A stretch of DNA of 64,000 nt from Streptococcus minor DSM 17118 (GCF_000377005.1 NZ_AQYB01000032.1:62001-126000); one strand, 5' to 3'; positions 26,453-36,832 are shown, numbered from the stretch's first letter. The notes: generated by a model from the sequence alone, not told the origin. Program-made: numbers and translations.

Positions 26453-27241
26453 TTATTTGAAACTGTAATCTTTGATGACTTCAATACTGTTGATTGTAAT
26501 GTCATTGGTTGGTTTGTCGTTGGCATCTGTCTCGCTACTAGCAATCTTATCCACAATATCCATGCCTTCGATGACTTGCCCAAAGACTGTGTAGCCTCCA
26601 TCCAAGCTTGGGTTTCCACCGTTTTTATAAGCTTCGATAATCTTACCAGGTGTTTTTCCGCTGCTTAGTTGACCAGAAGCATCGGCTGGATTTTGATTGA
26701 TAAAGAACTGGCTGCCATTGGTGTCTGCACCGGCATTAGCCATTGCGAGAGCGCCACGGATGTTGTAGAGGAAGGCAGAAATTTCATTTTTAAAGCCATT
26801 GCCTGCGTCGATTTTCTCATCTTTACCAGCCCAGATTGAGTGACCGCCAGTACCCTTGCCCTCAGGGTCACCCCCTTGAATCATGAATCCGTTGATAACA
26901 CGGTGGAAAATAATGCCATCGTAGTACTTTTCCTTGGCGTGAGTCAGGAAGTTTTCAACAGCCAGTGGAGCTTCCTCTGGGAAGAGCTTGATGGTGATGT
27001 CACCAGCGCTCGTTTTTATCTTGACAGCTGCTTCATTGTCAGCAATATCTGTGGATAGTTGCGGGAAGTTGGCCTTTGGATTGTTGATTGCGTAGGCCAG
27101 GTCTTTAGCATAGTTGTCAGAAGAGCTACTTTCTGTGCTGGTAGAAGTTGCTGTTGATGAGCTATCCACTGTGTCCGTTTTAGAAGAGCAAGCTGCTAAG
27201 AGGAGGCTGGATGCGAGTGCTAGGCATAGAATTTTTTTCAT
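26453..27241 (-). CDS. slrA: Cyclophilin-type peptidyl-prolyl isomerase lipoprotein (SlrA-like)
   Basis: A surface lipoprotein of 262 residues. The signal peptide ends in the lipobox LAAC (Cys near 18), followed by a Ser/Thr linker and the cyclophilin domain (about 70-262) with FHRVINGFMIQGGDP and NGSQFFI as active-site stretches. The pneumococcal homologue SlrA aids protein folding outside the membrane and colonisation. Ribosome site AAAGG. Converges with the LOG gene. Confidence 0.93.
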   Translation of the reverse strand: MKKILCLALASSLLLAACSSKTDTVDSSSTATSTSTESSSSDNYAKDLAYAINNPKANFPQLSTDIADNEAAVKIKTSAGDITIKLFPEEAPLAVENFLTHAKEKYYDGIIFHRVINGFMIQGGDPEGKGTGGHSIWAGKDEKIDAGNGFKNEISAFLYNIRGALAMANAGADTNGSQFFINQNPADASGQLSSGKTPGKIIEAYKNGGNPSLDGGYTVFGQVIEGMDIVDKIASSETDANDKPTNDITINSIEVIKDYSFK

Positions 27242-27370
27242 AGGGAACCTTTCTGGAGATAGATTTGTATATGTTTAGAGAGGAGTTGCTTTTTGGTCAA
27301 TATTCAAAAAAATACACCAAAAATAGTTGTCTCTACTACAGACTTCATTATACCATAATCAGAGAAACTG

Positions 27371-27379
27371 TGTTATACT
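27371..27379 (+). promoter_or_regulatory. Extended -10 promoter before 27415
   Basis: TGtTATACT, followed 35 bases later by the ATG. No -35 box recognised. Confidence 0.5.
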
Positions 27380-27414
27380 GGGCCAATAAAATGAAAGAGA
27401 AAGAGGATGGTTTG

Positions 27415-27927
27415 ATGGCACTGTATGATGATTTTGAGGTGAAACCCTATATTTCCCCTCAGCGTGATGTAGCAACTGAGGATTTCAAACCAGTTCCACG
27501 TAAAAACATGAGTCTTTTAGCTGATGGCCTCTTACCTGGAGATATTATTCTCTTGTGGCGGATTCGTTTTGGAACATTTGCTAATGACACCATTTACAGC
27601 AAATATTTTGAATATTCCTATGGTATCAATGGTCCTGCTCACATGCAACAGTTAATTAAAAAGGGCTATGCTTATGAAGAGTCGGCCTTTGACTCCCTCA
27701 ATCATGTGTCTGCGTCCTCGAAAAAGAATATTTTAAAAAGTAAGAATATCAAGGGCTTATCTAAAATGAAGGTGGCTGATCTGGACCAAGCTTTAAAGGA
27801 CCACTTTTCTGAGCAAGAACTGGGAACATATTTTACTGTTCGTGGATATGCCTTGACAGCAAAAGGTGAGAAGGCCATTGATGATCATCCACAGGTGATT
27901 GACCGCCATCCCAAGAAGAACTTCTAA
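27415..27927 (+). CDS. Hypothetical cytoplasmic protein, possible winged-helix C-terminus
   Basis: A 170-residue soluble protein of unknown function. The C-terminal half contains a short helical element (KGLSKMKVADLDQALKDHF) resembling a SAP or Rho-N hairpin, and LTAKGEKAIDDH, which resembles the end of a small winged helix. The middle (GDIILLWRIRFGTFANDTIYSKYF) is unassigned. ATG 27415 follows AAAGAGG. It has its own promoter and terminator and sits divergent from the SlrA-like gene. Confidence 0.8.
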   Translation: MALYDDFEVKPYISPQRDVATEDFKPVPRKNMSLLADGLLPGDIILLWRIRFGTFANDTIYSKYFEYSYGINGPAHMQQLIKKGYAYEESAFDSLNHVSASSKKNILKSKNIKGLSKMKVADLDQALKDHFSEQELGTYFTVRGYALTAKGEKAIDDHPQVIDRHPKKNF

Positions 27928-27960
27928 TTTTAGTTTCCAATTTCATTTTTTGAAGATAGC

Positions 27961-27982
27961 TGCACCAGATTGGTGCATTTTT
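27961..27982 (+). terminator. Terminator before ftsK
   Basis: TGCACCA and TGGTGCA around a three-base loop, then TTTTT. Confidence 0.8.
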
Positions 27983-28011
27983 GTATTTCTCCTGAAAAAT
28001 AGCTAAAAATA

Positions 28012-28020
28012 TGATAAAAT
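28012..28020 (+). promoter_or_regulatory. Possible extended -10 promoter of ftsK
   Basis: TGaTAAAAT at 28012-28020, about 28 bases before the ATG. No clear -35 box. Confidence 0.4.
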
Positions 28021-28048
28021 GAAATGATACTGTGTAGAAGAGGATATT

Positions 28049-30439
28049 ATGTCTAAGAAGATGAAAAAAGGGAAGTCAACTCGCCGTCCAACCAAGGCTG
28101 AATTGGCTCAAAAAAAGAAAATCCAAGCTATTCTTTTTCGGATTGGCTTGCTCTTGGTGTTAGCCCTTGCTGCTAGTCGATTGGGCCTAGTTGGGGTTAC
28201 TACTTACAATTTGTTGCGTCTGCTAGTAGGTAGTGCAGCCTATATCTTAATCGCCGGTTTGGCTATCGGTGTTCTTTTTTGGCACCGTCTTAGCCGGCAA
28301 GAGGGAATGCTTTCAGGCTTTTTCCTTTTTCTTGCTGGAGTTTTATTGGAATTTCAGGCCTATTTAGACCTAGTATACAAGGGGAATCAGCTCTTTCACA
28401 ATACTATTCGTTTAGCCTTTCAGGAAATTAGGCTAGTACAGGTAAAAGAATTTTTAGGTGGCGGTCTGATAGGTGGTGGCTTGTATATGCCTGTCTCTTT
28501 CCTTTTTGCCAATCTAGGAAGTTTCTTTATTGGTGGTCTATTGATAGTCTTTGGTCTTTTCTTTATGAGCCCTTGGACAGTTTATGATTTGGCGGATGCC
28601 TTTGCCTACCTTAGAGAGCAACATAAGGTTAAAAGTGCGATTCGTGCAGAAAAAAAAGCAGTCAAACAAGCTAAAAAGAATGAGCAAAAAGCGATCAGAG
28701 AAGCGCAACGCTTAGAGGAAGAAGCAGCCTATGAAGCAGAATTGGAAGCTCAAAGACAGGCTCGCATGCTGGAAGAGTTGGAAAAAGATGTTGATTTGGA
28801 AACAGGTGAAATCTTAGAACCAGATTTAGACCCAGAATGGAGTGAAGAAAGAGTTCCCCTATCTATTCAAGCTGAATCAGCACCTAGAACGGAACATTAC
28901 GAGGAAGAATTCCCCATCCATTTAGCACAAGAAGAGATTCTTGTGGATGATGCCAGTGTGGACGATGACATGGAAGAAGTAGCGATTGACTTCCAACCAA
29001 AGCGTCGCTTATCTTACCAACTGCCAACGGTTTCTCTTTTGGCTCCTGTCAGAGTCAAAAGTCAAGCCAATGAGAAAAAGATTGTCCGTGAAAACATCAA
29101 GGTTTTGGAAGATACATTTGCCAGCTTTGGTATTAAAGTAACCGTGGAACGGGCTGAAATAGGTCCTTCGGTGACCAAGTATGAGGTCAAGCCAGCTGTT
29201 GGTGTCCGTGTCAATCGGATTTCTAATCTGGCCGATGACTTAGCATTGGCTTTAGCTGCTAAGGATGTCCGCATTGAGGCACCTATTCCAGGGAAATCTT
29301 TGGTCGGTATTGAAGTACCTAATTCGGAAGTAGCGACGGTGCCATTCCGCGAACTTTGGGAACAATCCAAGACGGATCCTAATAAGTTCTTAGATATTCC
29401 CTTGGGTAAAGCTGTTAATGGCTCGGTTCGCTCCTTTGACTTGACCAAGATGCCTCACTTGTTGGTGGCTGGTTCTACTGGTTCAGGAAAGTCAGTTGCG
29501 GTCAATGGTATCATTGCTTCTATTTTAATGAAAGCTGGACCGGACCAAGTCAAGTTTATGATGATCGATCCGAAAATGGTAGAGCTCTCTGTCTATAATG
29601 ATATTCCCCATCTTCTGATTCCTGTTGTAACCAATCCTCGCAAGGCCGCGCGTGCCCTACAGAAGGTCGTTGATGAGATGGAGAAGCGTTACGAGCTCTT
29701 TAGTCATGTAGGAGTTCGGAATCTTGAAGGTTATAACGCTAAGGTAGAAGAGTATAATCGACAGTCAGCAGAAAAACAAATTCCATTACCATTGATAGTC
29801 GTTATTGTAGATGAACTGGCTGACCTTATGATGGTGGCTAGCAAGGAAGTAGAAGATGCCATTATTCGTTTAGGACAAAAAGCACGAGCAGCTGGTATCC
29901 ACATGATTTTGGCGACCCAACGTCCATCAGTTGATGTCATTTCTGGTCTCATTAAAGCCAATGTACCATCCCGGATTGCTTTTGCGGTTTCTAGCGGTAC
30001 AGACAGCCGAACCATTTTGGATGTAAATGGAGCCGAAAAACTCCTTGGCCGTGGAGATATGCTCTTTAGCCCAATTGGAGAAAGCCACCCAGTCCGTCTG
30101 CAAGGATCCTTTATCTCGGATGGAGATGTAGAGGCTATTGTGACCTTTATCAAGAATCAGGCCGAAGCGGAATACGATGAGGCTTTTGATCCTGGTGAGG
30201 TATCAGATGCGGACTTTGATTCTGGCACAGGTTCATCAGGAGATGACGGGGGAGATCCCTTATTTGAGGAGGCACGAGCTTTAGTAGTAGAAACTCAAAA
30301 AGCCTCCGCCTCTATGATCCAACGCCGCCTATCTGTCGGCTTTAACCGTGCAACCCGCCTCATGGAAGAGTTAGAAGCGGCTGGCGTCATCGGCCCAGCA
30401 GAAGGGACCAAGCCAAGAAAGGTATTGGAAACACAATGA
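28049..30439 (+). CDS. ftsK: DNA translocase FtsK/SpoIIIE
   Basis: Septum-bound DNA pump that clears the chromosome terminus during division. 796 residues: N-terminal membrane domain with four segments (about 25-190), a charged coiled linker (about 190-330), and the motor with Walker A GSTGSGKS (about residues 475-482) and Walker [13 protein letters not shown]. The C-terminal gamma winged helix that reads polar DNA motifs follows an acidic linker ([20 protein letters not shown]). ATG 28049 follows AGAGGAT. The stop overlaps the next gene by four bases. Confidence 0.96.
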   Translation: MSKKMKKGKSTRRPTKAELAQKKKIQAILFRIGLLLVLALAASRLGLVGVTTYNLLRLLVGSAAYILIAGLAIGVLFWHRLSRQEGMLSGFFLFLAGVLLEFQAYLDLVYKGNQLFHNTIRLAFQEIRLVQVKEFLGGGLIGGGLYMPVSFLFANLGSFFIGGLLIVFGLFFMSPWTVYDLADAFAYLREQHKVKSAIRAEKKAVKQAKKNEQKAIREAQRLEEEAAYEAELEAQRQARMLEELEKDVDLETGEILEPDLDPEWSEERVPLSIQAESAPRTEHYEEEFPIHLAQEEILVDDASVDDDMEEVAIDFQPKRRLSYQLPTVSLLAPVRVKSQANEKKIVRENIKVLEDTFASFGIKVTVERAEIGPSVTKYEVKPAVGVRVNRISNLADDLALALAAKDVRIEAPIPGKSLVGIEVPNSEVATVPFRELWEQSKTDPNKFLDIPLGKAVNGSVRSFDLTKMPHLLVAGSTGSGKSVAVNGIIASILMKAGPDQVKFMMIDPKMVELSVYNDIPHLLIPVVTNPRKAARALQKVVDEMEKRYELFSHVGVRNLEGYNAKVEEYNRQSAEKQIPLPLIVVIVDELADLMMVASKEVEDAIIRLGQKARAAGIHMILATQRPSVDVISGLIKANVPSRIAFAVSSGTDSRTILDVNGAEKLLGRGDMLFSPIGESHPVRLQGSFISDGDVEAIVTFIKNQAEAEYDEAFDPGEVSDADFDSGTGSSGDDGGDPLFEEARALVVETQKASASMIQRRLSVGFNRATRLMEELEAAGVIGPAEGTKPRKVLETQ

Positions 30440-30825
30440 TGAAGTTAGATACGATTCACCATATCGCAATTATCGGTCGCAACTATGAGAAAACTCATGA
30501 TTTTTATGTCAATAAACTAGGCTTTGAACAGCTGGATGAGCACATTCGACCAGAGAAAAAGGACATCCTCTTCAATATCCGAAAGGGAAATCTAGTCTTA
30601 GAAATTTTCATCAAGGAAGATGCACCTTTGCGACCTGCTATTCCCAATCCTGAACATACAGGTTTAAGACATGTAGCCTTTCGGGTGGACAGCGTTGAAG
30701 AATGCCTGGCTCAGTTTGACCAGCTTGGTATTTCGCATCAGGGGTTGCGCAGGGATGACTTTGATGGGAAGAAAATGGCTTTCTTCTTTGATCCAGATGG
30801 TCTTCCATTAGAAATTCATGAATGA
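30436..30825 (+). CDS. Glyoxalase/VOC-family metalloprotein
   Basis: A 129-residue single-domain vicinal-oxygen-chelate protein. The four metal-ligand positions are present: His in TIHHIAI, Glu in LVLEIF, His in LRHVAF, and Glu near the end in LPLEIHE. Substrate unknown; lactoylglutathione lyase-like names for this group are not proven. ATG 30436 (or 30439) overlaps the ftsK stop, so translation is coupled to ftsK. Confidence 0.88.
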   Translation: MMKLDTIHHIAIIGRNYEKTHDFYVNKLGFEQLDEHIRPEKKDILFNIRKGNLVLEIFIKEDAPLRPAIPNPEHTGLRHVAFRVDSVEECLAQFDQLGISHQGLRRDDFDGKKMAFFFDPDGLPLEIHE

Positions 30826-30828
30826 AAT

Positions 30829-30856
30829 AAGGTCCCGTTGTTGAAACGGGACCTTT
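30829..30856. terminator. Bidirectional terminator after the VOC gene
   Basis: An 11-bp stem (30829-30839 with 30845-30855) ends both the ftsK transcript and the converging DUF3397 gene. Confidence 0.8.
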
Positions 30857-30858
30857 AC

Positions 30859-31209
30859 TTACATTAGAAAAAGAGAAATAGTCATAGCTAGGTAAATTAA
30901 GAAGGTTAAGAGAAAACCTGCTCGCCAAAAGAGTTTGAAAAATCGGGAGTAGGTAAAATCCTTTCTTTTCCAAAGGAAGATACAAGCGATGGCAATGGTC
31001 AGTATTGACAAAGCCAGAAAAAGATGAGGCAGGAGACTATGATAGTAGGCCTTGTCTGTAATCAGATAAAACTCGAAAACAAAAAGAGGAAAGGCAATAT
31101 CTGCAAAGTTCCACCCCTTTTTTTGTAAACGCAATAGTTTGACAAGGATAATGGAAATCGTAAAATTTAAAATGATAAATAATATGGCAGCAAATTTCAA
31201 GAATGTCAT
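30859..31209 (-). CDS. DUF3397-family membrane protein
   Basis: A 116-residue protein with four predicted membrane segments and a basic loop (FLWKRKDFTYSRFFKLFWR). It matches the DUF3397 family of small Firmicute membrane proteins, whose function is unknown. A TAAGG purine site precedes the ATG. It is divergent from rplK and shares a terminator with the VOC gene. Confidence 0.85.
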   Translation of the reverse strand: MTFLKFAAILFIILNFTISIILVKLLRLQKKGWNFADIAFPLFVFEFYLITDKAYYHSLLPHLFLALSILTIAIACIFLWKRKDFTYSRFFKLFWRAGFLLTFLIYLAMTISLFLM

Positions 31210-31252
31210 AGCCTTATTCTATAAGAAAAGTTAGAAAAAGTAAACATTTAGC

Positions 31253-31280
31253 TTGCTTTTTCTTGAAAATCCTGTATAAT
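31253..31280 (+). promoter_or_regulatory. Promoter of rplK-rplA
   Basis: TTGCTT, a 16-base spacer, then TATAAT. Transcription would start near 31287, giving a leader of about 77 bases. Confidence 0.75.
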
Positions 31281-31305
31281 AAGAAGGTATGTGTAAATCA
31301 CATAT

Positions 31306-31346
31306 TTGTGGGAGGTAAAAATCTGATATTACCGCCAAAACCACAA
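31306..31346 (+). promoter_or_regulatory. Probable L1-binding leader of rplK mRNA
   Basis: Outer arms TTGTGG (31306-31311) and CCACAA (31341-31346), and inner arms GAGGTAA and TTACCGC, form a two-stem hairpin with an asymmetric internal loop. This resembles the rRNA-mimic site through which ribosomal protein L1 represses its own operon. It lies next to the rplK ribosome site. Confidence 0.5.
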
Positions 31347-31363
31347 TAGGAGGATTTTATATC

Positions 31364-31789
31364 ATGGCTAAAAAAGTCGAAAAACTTGTAAAACTTCAGA
31401 TTCCTGCAGGTAAAGCTACTCCAGCTCCACCGGTTGGTCCAGCACTTGGTCAAGCAGGTATCAATATCATGGGATTCACTAAAGAGTTCAACGCTCGTAC
31501 AGCTGACCAAGCTGGTATGATTATCCCAGTTGTTATCTCTGTGTATGAAGATAAATCATTTGACTTCATCTGTAAAACACCACCAGCTGCTGTTCTGTTG
31601 AAAAAAGCTGCAGGTGTTGAAAAAGGATCAGGCACACCGAACACTGCCAAAGTTGCAACTGTGACTCGTGCACAAATTCAACAAATTGCAGAAACTAAGA
31701 TGCCAGATTTGAACGCTGCAAGCCTAGAAGCTGCTATGCGTATGATTGAAGGTACTGCTCGTTCTATGGGATTCGCTATTGCTGACTAA
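31364..31789 (+). CDS. rplK: 50S ribosomal protein L11
   Basis: L11 forms the stalk base with 23S rRNA helices 43-44 and contacts elongation factors and RelA. 141 residues, the standard length, opening [25 protein letters not shown] (shown in part) and ending [14 protein letters not shown]. Strong ribosome site TAGGAGG. First gene of the rplK-rplA operon. Confidence 0.99.
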   Translation: MAKKVEKLVKLQIPAGKATPAPPVGPALGQAGINIMGFTKEFNARTADQAGMIIPVVISVYEDKSFDFICKTPPAAVLLKKAAGVEKGSGTPNTAKVATVTRAQIQQIAETKMPDLNAASLEAAMRMIEGTARSMGFAIAD

Positions 31790-31840
31790 TCAGTGAGAAT
31801 TCCGATTACCCGCAGACTTCATCGATTCTCGATGGGTGAC

Positions 31841-31866
31841 GTGGGAGATGATCTCGATTTAACCAC
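31841..31866 (+). promoter_or_regulatory. Second L1-type motif between rplK and rplA
   Basis: GTGGGAGATGATC (31841-31853) with CCAC at 31863-31866 repeats the GTGGGAG...CCAC frame of the rplK leader, 20 bases before rplA. L1 feedback on its own gene is an inference. A small hairpin (ATCGATTCTCGAT) lies just upstream. Confidence 0.45.
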
Positions 31867-31886
31867 ATTACAAGGAGAATATTAAC

Positions 31887-32576
31887 ATGGCTAAAAAAGG
31901 CAAACAACTACGTGCTGCTCTTGAGAAAATTGACAGCACAAAAGCCTACAGTGTAGAAGAAGCTGTAGCACTTTCAAAAGAATTAAACTTTGCAAAATTT
32001 GATGCAACTGTAGAAGTTGCATACAACTTGAATATTGATGTTCGTAAAGCAGACCAACAAATCCGTGGTGCAATGGTATTGCCAAATGGTACAGGTAAAA
32101 CTTCACGTGTCTTAGTTTTCGCTCGTGGTGCTAAGGCTGAAGAAGCAAAAGCTGCTGGTGCAGACTTCGTTGGTGAAGATGACCTCGTTGCTAAAATCAA
32201 CGGTGGTTGGTTGGATTTCGATGTTGTTATCGCAACACCAGATATGATGGCTCTTGTTGGTCGTCTTGGTCGCGTGCTTGGTCCACGTAACCTGATGCCA
32301 AACCCTAAAACTGGTACAGTAACTATGGATGTTGCTAAGGCAGTTGAAGAGTCTAAAGGTGGTAAAATTACTTACCGTGCTGACAAAGCAGGTATCGTAC
32401 AAGCCATCATCGGTAAAGTTTCATTCGAAGCTGACAAGTTGGTTGAAAACTTCAAAGCCTTCCATGATGTGATGGTAAAGGCAAAACCAGCTACTGCAAA
32501 GGGTACTTACATGACTTCTGTAACCATTACTACCACTCAAGGTGTTGGTATCAAAGTTGACCCAAATTCACTTTAA
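31887..32576 (+). CDS. rplA: 50S ribosomal protein L1
   Basis: L1 forms the mobile stalk at the ribosomal E site and can repress translation of its own mRNA. 229 residues, full length, with the signature [18 protein letters not shown] and [21 protein letters not shown] ribosome site. A 97-base spacer separates it from rplK and carries an L1-type motif. Terminator follows. Confidence 0.99.
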   Translation: MAKKGKQLRAALEKIDSTKAYSVEEAVALSKELNFAKFDATVEVAYNLNIDVRKADQQIRGAMVLPNGTGKTSRVLVFARGAKAEEAKAAGADFVGEDDLVAKINGGWLDFDVVIATPDMMALVGRLGRVLGPRNLMPNPKTGTVTMDVAKAVEESKGGKITYRADKAGIVQAIIGKVSFEADKLVENFKAFHDVMVKAKPATAKGTYMTSVTITTTQGVGIKVDPNSL

Positions 32577-32586
32577 GAAAATAGAG

Positions 32587-32612
32587 AGCACAGCTTAGGC
32601 GGTGCTTTTTTC
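32587..32612 (+). terminator. Terminator after rplA
   Basis: AGCAC and GTGCT with partly paired loop, then TTTTTT. Confidence 0.7.
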
Positions 32613-32709
32613 TTCTTTTTTGGGAATAGTCACCAGGGTTTTGGTTTTACAAGTGACAGGGAAAAGTTTATAATGAGGTTTCAGACTAGTAAAAATGAAA
32701 GAGAAGAAC

Positions 32710-34344
32710 ATGTCACAAAATAGTAAACAAAGCCATCAGCAGGAAACGATGGTGCGCGGAATGGCCTGGCTAACAGCTGGGAACTTTATCAGCCGTTTAC
32801 TGGGGATTATCTATGTGATTCCCTGGTTTATTTGGATGGGAGAACACAGATTTGAGGCAAATGCCCTCTTTAATATGGGCTATCAAGTTTATGCGACTTT
32901 TCTACTTATTTCGACAGTTGGTTTGCCAACAGCTATGGCCAAGCAAATTGCCAAATACAATGCTCTAGATAGACAGGATGTTTCCTATTATCTGGTTAGA
33001 GAGTTTTTTAAGCTCATGCTGGTTTTAGGCCTGATCTTTGCAGCTTTTATGTATCTCTTTTCTCCTATTTTAGCTGCGATGTCTGGTTCTAAGGAACAAC
33101 TGACGCCAGTCATGTACAGTTTGGTTCCACCTATTCTTATATTCCCTGCTATGAGTATTATGCGTGGTTTTTTTCAAGGTCACAATAATATGAAACCATA
33201 CGCTATCAGCCAAATTGTAGAGCAGATTGCGCGTGTCATTTGGATTTGGGGAGCCACCTTTTTCATCATGAAGATAGGTTCCGGGGATTATCTCAAAGCC
33301 GTTGTGCAATCAACCTTTGGTGCTTTTGTCGGCATGATTGCCAGTATTGCTGTCCTCGTTTTTGCCTTGCAAAAAGGTGGATACATTGCACGGGTTTTAA
33401 AAAAGCCAGAGTCAGTTATTTCGATTGATTTAAAGGCCTTGATTATTGAAACAGTTAAGGAAGCTATTCCGTTAATCGTGATTGGTTCTGCAATTCAAGC
33501 TTATCAATTTGTAGATCAAATCACCTTTGTCAACTTTATGAAGGCAACTACCAGCTTGTCTAAAAAAGAACTATTGGTAGATTACTCCTACATGCTCTCT
33601 AATCCTAGTAAGATTACCATGGTTATCATCGGAGTAGCAGGTTCAATTGGTAGTGTGGCTATTCCAATGATTACAGAATCTTTTGTGAAAAAAGATATCA
33701 AGGGTACTTCTACCCTCATTACGGATAATATTCGAATGCTTGCCATTGTGATTATTCCAGCCATTGTAGGAACAGTCATTCTGGCTAGACCACTTTATGT
33801 TGTCTTTTATGGAGCATCAGAGTCAACAGCTATCGGATTATTCAGGGCTAATTTGCTATTGATTTTATTACAGGGTCTCTATACTCTCTTTGGAGTAGTG
33901 ATTCAGGGGATTTTTGAAAATCGTAAGGGAATCATCTTCTTCATCACTGGCTTAGTTGTCAAAATCATCCTTCATTTTCCTTTTATCTATTTCTTCCATG
34001 CTTACGGACCACTCTTGTCAACGGCGGTCGGCCTCTTTGTATCCAATGCTTTGATTTTCCGTCGTATCGATAAAGTGGTAGGGATCAACAAGACTGCCGT
34101 TAAGAAAAATATCATGGGTATCAGCATCCTCTCCCTCATTATGGGGCTAGCTGTCTTTGTTCTTGAATGGGCACTGAGTCAGGTATTGCCGCCAGTCGGT
34201 CGGATGAGTAGTCTGGTCCATCTTCTGTTAGTTGGGTCAGCAGGAGTAATGATTTACGGTTATTTGACACTGTGGACGCGGCAATTAGACAGACTAATTG
34301 GTGCAAAAGCAGATGCTTTGAGACGAAAATTACATATATCTTGA
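32710..34344 (+). CDS. ytgP: Lipid II flippase candidate, YtgP/MurJ-type MOP exporter
   Basis: A 544-residue polytopic protein (about 14 membrane segments) of the MVF/MOP flippase superfamily, closest in form to the SpoVB/YtgP group. The streptococcal YtgP was shown to substitute for E. coli MurJ, the flippase that moves lipid II across the membrane. Features: MAWLTAGNFISRLLGIIYVIPW at the start (given in part), MRGFFQGHNNMKP in the cytoplasmic loop. ATG 32710 chosen after GAAAGAGAAG; an in-frame ATG at 32695 is possible. A 134-base gap and terminator separate it from rplA. Confidence 0.9.
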   Translation: MSQNSKQSHQQETMVRGMAWLTAGNFISRLLGIIYVIPWFIWMGEHRFEANALFNMGYQVYATFLLISTVGLPTAMAKQIAKYNALDRQDVSYYLVREFFKLMLVLGLIFAAFMYLFSPILAAMSGSKEQLTPVMYSLVPPILIFPAMSIMRGFFQGHNNMKPYAISQIVEQIARVIWIWGATFFIMKIGSGDYLKAVVQSTFGAFVGMIASIAVLVFALQKGGYIARVLKKPESVISIDLKALIIETVKEAIPLIVIGSAIQAYQFVDQITFVNFMKATTSLSKKELLVDYSYMLSNPSKITMVIIGVAGSIGSVAIPMITESFVKKDIKGTSTLITDNIRMLAIVIIPAIVGTVILARPLYVVFYGASESTAIGLFRANLLLILLQGLYTLFGVVIQGIFENRKGIIFFITGLVVKIILHFPFIYFFHAYGPLLSTAVGLFVSNALIFRRIDKVVGINKTAVKKNIMGISILSLIMGLAVFVLEWALSQVLPPVGRMSSLVHLLLVGSAGVMIYGYLTLWTRQLDRLIGAKADALRRKLHIS

Positions 34345-34374
34345 TAAAAACCTGGAAACAGGTTTTTATTTTTT
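34345..34374 (+). terminator. Terminator after the flippase gene
   Basis: AAAAACCTG, GAAA loop, CAGGTTTTT, then ATTTTTT. Confidence 0.9.
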
Positions 34375-34450
34375 GATAGAGATAATACTATTTAAAAATG
34401 AGATTTTATGGTAGAATAATAAGGATAAAAAAGAGGAGTATGATAATCAG

Positions 34451-35179
34451 ATGAAACCAAAATACGAACGTATTCTCATTAAATTGTCGGGAGAGGCCCT
34501 TGCAGGCAAGCGTGGTACAGGAATTGATTTGCCGACTGTTCAGGCGATGGCGAAGGAAATTGCCGAGGTGCATGATTCAGGTATCCAAATTGCCTTAGTG
34601 ATTGGCGGTGGAAATCTCTGGCGTGGTGAGCCTGCGGCAGTGGCGGGTATGGATCGTGTTCAAGCCGACTATACTGGCATGTTGGGAACGGTCATGAATG
34701 CCCTCGTTATGGCGGACAGTTTACAACAGTATGGAGTAGATACGCGAGTGCAAACGGCCATTCCCATGCAGAATGTAGCAGAACCCTACATCCGTGGACG
34801 GGCGCTTCGTCATTTGGAAAAAAATCGGATTGTTATCTTTGGAGCAGGAATCGGCTCCCCTTACTTCTCAACAGATACTACAGCAGCCCTGCGTGCAGCT
34901 GAAATTGAAGCGGATGCTATCCTCATGGCAAAAAATGGTGTTGACGGGGTCTACAATGCCGATCCTAAGAAGGATGCTAATGCAGTGAAATTTAATGAAC
35001 TGACTCACCGTGAGGTCATCCATCGTGGTCTGAAAATCATGGATGCAACTGCCTCAACCATCTCTATGGATAATGATATTGACCTAGTCGTTTTCAACAT
35101 GAATGAACCAGGCAATATAAAACGTGTCGTATTTGGCGAACCGATTGGAACAACAGTTTCAAATAAAGAAGAAAAATAA
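34451..35179 (+). CDS. pyrH: UMP kinase
   Basis: PyrH phosphorylates UMP to UDP, supplying UTP, CTP and UDP-sugars. 242 residues of the amino-acid-kinase fold: [16 protein letters not shown] at the start, GGGNLWRG for phosphate binding, and [19 protein letters not shown] (shown in part). An AGAGGAG site lies upstream but about 13 bases from the ATG. Seventeen bases separate it from frr, the usual pyrH-frr operon. Confidence 0.97.
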   Translation: MKPKYERILIKLSGEALAGKRGTGIDLPTVQAMAKEIAEVHDSGIQIALVIGGGNLWRGEPAAVAGMDRVQADYTGMLGTVMNALVMADSLQQYGVDTRVQTAIPMQNVAEPYIRGRALRHLEKNRIVIFGAGIGSPYFSTDTTAALRAAEIEADAILMAKNGVDGVYNADPKKDANAVKFNELTHREVIHRGLKIMDATASTISMDNDIDLVVFNMNEPGNIKRVVFGEPIGTTVSNKEEK

Positions 35180-35195
35180 AAAAGAAGGAAATCCT

Positions 35196-35753
35196 ATGAC
35201 AAAAGAAATCATTTCAAAAGCTCAAGAGCGTATGGCTCATTCACACCAAAGCTTGGCACGTGAATTTGGCAATATTCGTGCTGGTCGTGCTAATGCTAGT
35301 TTGTTGGACCGCATTTCGGTAGAATATTATGGTGCCCCAACTCCTCTTAATCAGTTAGCAGGAATTACGATTCCTGAAGCCCGTGTCTTGCTGATTACTC
35401 CTTTTGATAAGTCTATTTTAAAAGACATCGAACGTGCTCTCAATGCTTCAGACCTTGGTTTGACGCCACAGTCAGATGGTACGGTCATTCGTCTGGTGAT
35501 TCCGGCCTTGACAGAAGAGACACGTAAGAGTTTGGCGAAGGAAGTGAAAAAAGTGGGTGAAAACTCTAAAATTGCTATCCGGAACATCCGCCGTGATGCG
35601 ATGGATGAGGCTAAAAAAGCTGAAAAAGCCAAGGAAATTACTGAAGACGACTTGAAGACACTTGAAAAAGACATTCAAAAAGTAACAGATGATGCTATCA
35701 AGACCATCGATAAAATGACTGCAGAAAAAGAAAAAGAACTCTTGGCCGTTTAA
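35196..35753 (+). CDS. frr: Ribosome recycling factor
   Basis: RRF, with EF-G, splits post-termination ribosomes. 185 residues, the standard length. Motifs: [40 protein letters not shown] (in part) and [13 protein letters not shown] 35196 is used after AGAAGGAAA, because it gives the standard length; an in-frame start further upstream would overlap pyrH. Co-transcribed with pyrH. Confidence 0.98.
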   Translation: MTKEIISKAQERMAHSHQSLAREFGNIRAGRANASLLDRISVEYYGAPTPLNQLAGITIPEARVLLITPFDKSILKDIERALNASDLGLTPQSDGTVIRLVIPALTEETRKSLAKEVKKVGENSKIAIRNIRRDAMDEAKKAEKAKEITEDDLKTLEKDIQKVTDDAIKTIDKMTAEKEKELLAV

Positions 35754-35809
35754 GTTGTCCACTGAATGGATGGAAGATGTCTCCTCTTTTCAATCCATTA
35801 GAAATAGTG

Positions 35810-35840
35810 AGTCAATCCAAATTCGGGTTGGCTTTCTTTT
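35810..35840 (+). terminator. Terminator after frr
   Basis: AGTCAATCC pairs with GGGTTGGCT (G-U pairs included), then TTTCTTTT. A second hairpin (AATGGAT/ATCCATT) lies just upstream at about 35765-35800. Confidence 0.7.
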
Positions 35841-35852
35841 AGAAAGAAGTAC

Positions 35853-36710
35853 ATGAATACATTACTAGCAAACTTCGTCACTGGTCTGGTGACAGATGAA
35901 AATAAGGACTTTTATTTTGTGCAAAAGGATGGTCAGACCTTTGCCTTGGCAAAAGAGGAAGGACAGTATCAACTGGGACAGTCTGTTACAGGCTTTGCCT
36001 ATCACGATATGAAACAGCGTCTGCGTTTAACAACCAAGAAAGTTACATCAACCAGAACCAGCTTTGGTTGGGGGCAGGTGACTGATGTTCGTAAGGACCT
36101 GGGTGTCTTTGTTGATACGGGTTTACCTGATAAAGCGGTAGTAGTATCCTTAGACATACTGCCAGAGATAAAGGAACTCTGGCCCAAAAAAGGCGATCAG
36201 CTCTATATCAAATTAGATGTGGATAAGAAAGAACGTATCTGGGGCCTCTTAGCCTTTGCAGAAGATTTTCAAAGACTGGCTGGACCAGCTTATGACAATA
36301 TGCAAAATCAGGAACTGCGAGCTATCGTCTACCGTTTGAAGCTAAATGGAACCTTTGTTTACTTGCCAGATAATAATATGCTTGGTTTTATTCACCCCAG
36401 TGAGCGATATGCTGAGCCACGTCTAGGGCAGGAACTAAAGGTTCGTGTGATTGGTTATCGCCCAGTGGATAGGACCCTCAATCTATCACTCAAGCCTCGT
36501 TCTTTTGAAATGCTGGAAAATGATGCCCAGATGATTGTGGCTTATTTGGAGTCAAATGGTGGCTTTATGACCCTAAATGATAAGTCTAGCCCAGAAGATA
36601 TCAAGGCTACTTTTGGTATTTCTAAGGGGCAATTTAAAAAAGCTCTGGGTGGACTGATGAAGGCTAAAAAAATCAAGCAGGATGAACTGGGGACAGAGCT
36701 AATCAGCTAA
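35853..36710 (+). CDS. cvfB: CvfB-family S1-domain RNA-binding protein
   Basis: A 285-residue protein like Staphylococcus CvfB (conserved virulence factor B): three S1-type OB folds followed by a winged helix (about 220-280, with DIKATFGISKGQFKKALGGL). The staphylococcal protein binds RNA and affects virulence gene expression. The function in streptococci is inferred from layout. A weak AGAAAG site precedes the ATG. Confidence 0.92.
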   Translation: MNTLLANFVTGLVTDENKDFYFVQKDGQTFALAKEEGQYQLGQSVTGFAYHDMKQRLRLTTKKVTSTRTSFGWGQVTDVRKDLGVFVDTGLPDKAVVVSLDILPEIKELWPKKGDQLYIKLDVDKKERIWGLLAFAEDFQRLAGPAYDNMQNQELRAIVYRLKLNGTFVYLPDNNMLGFIHPSERYAEPRLGQELKVRVIGYRPVDRTLNLSLKPRSFEMLENDAQMIVAYLESNGGFMTLNDKSSPEDIKATFGISKGQFKKALGGLMKAKKIKQDELGTELIS

Positions 36711-36832
36711 GCTCTTAGGTGCATGTTGACCAATAGGGTGTCAAAAGTCCCTGTCCAATCACTATATAGAAGACTTGTTCAGCTAAATGAACAAGCAACC
36801 CTAAGAAAGAGAGGATGCTAGAAAGTAGAAAG

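Noticed and set aside
29731..30153. A 140-codon minus-strand frame inside ftsK
   Set aside because: Opposite the conserved motor domain, with no start signals; a shadow of ftsK.
31891..32402. Several minus-strand frames across rplA
   Set aside because: Low-complexity shadows of a highly conserved ribosomal gene.
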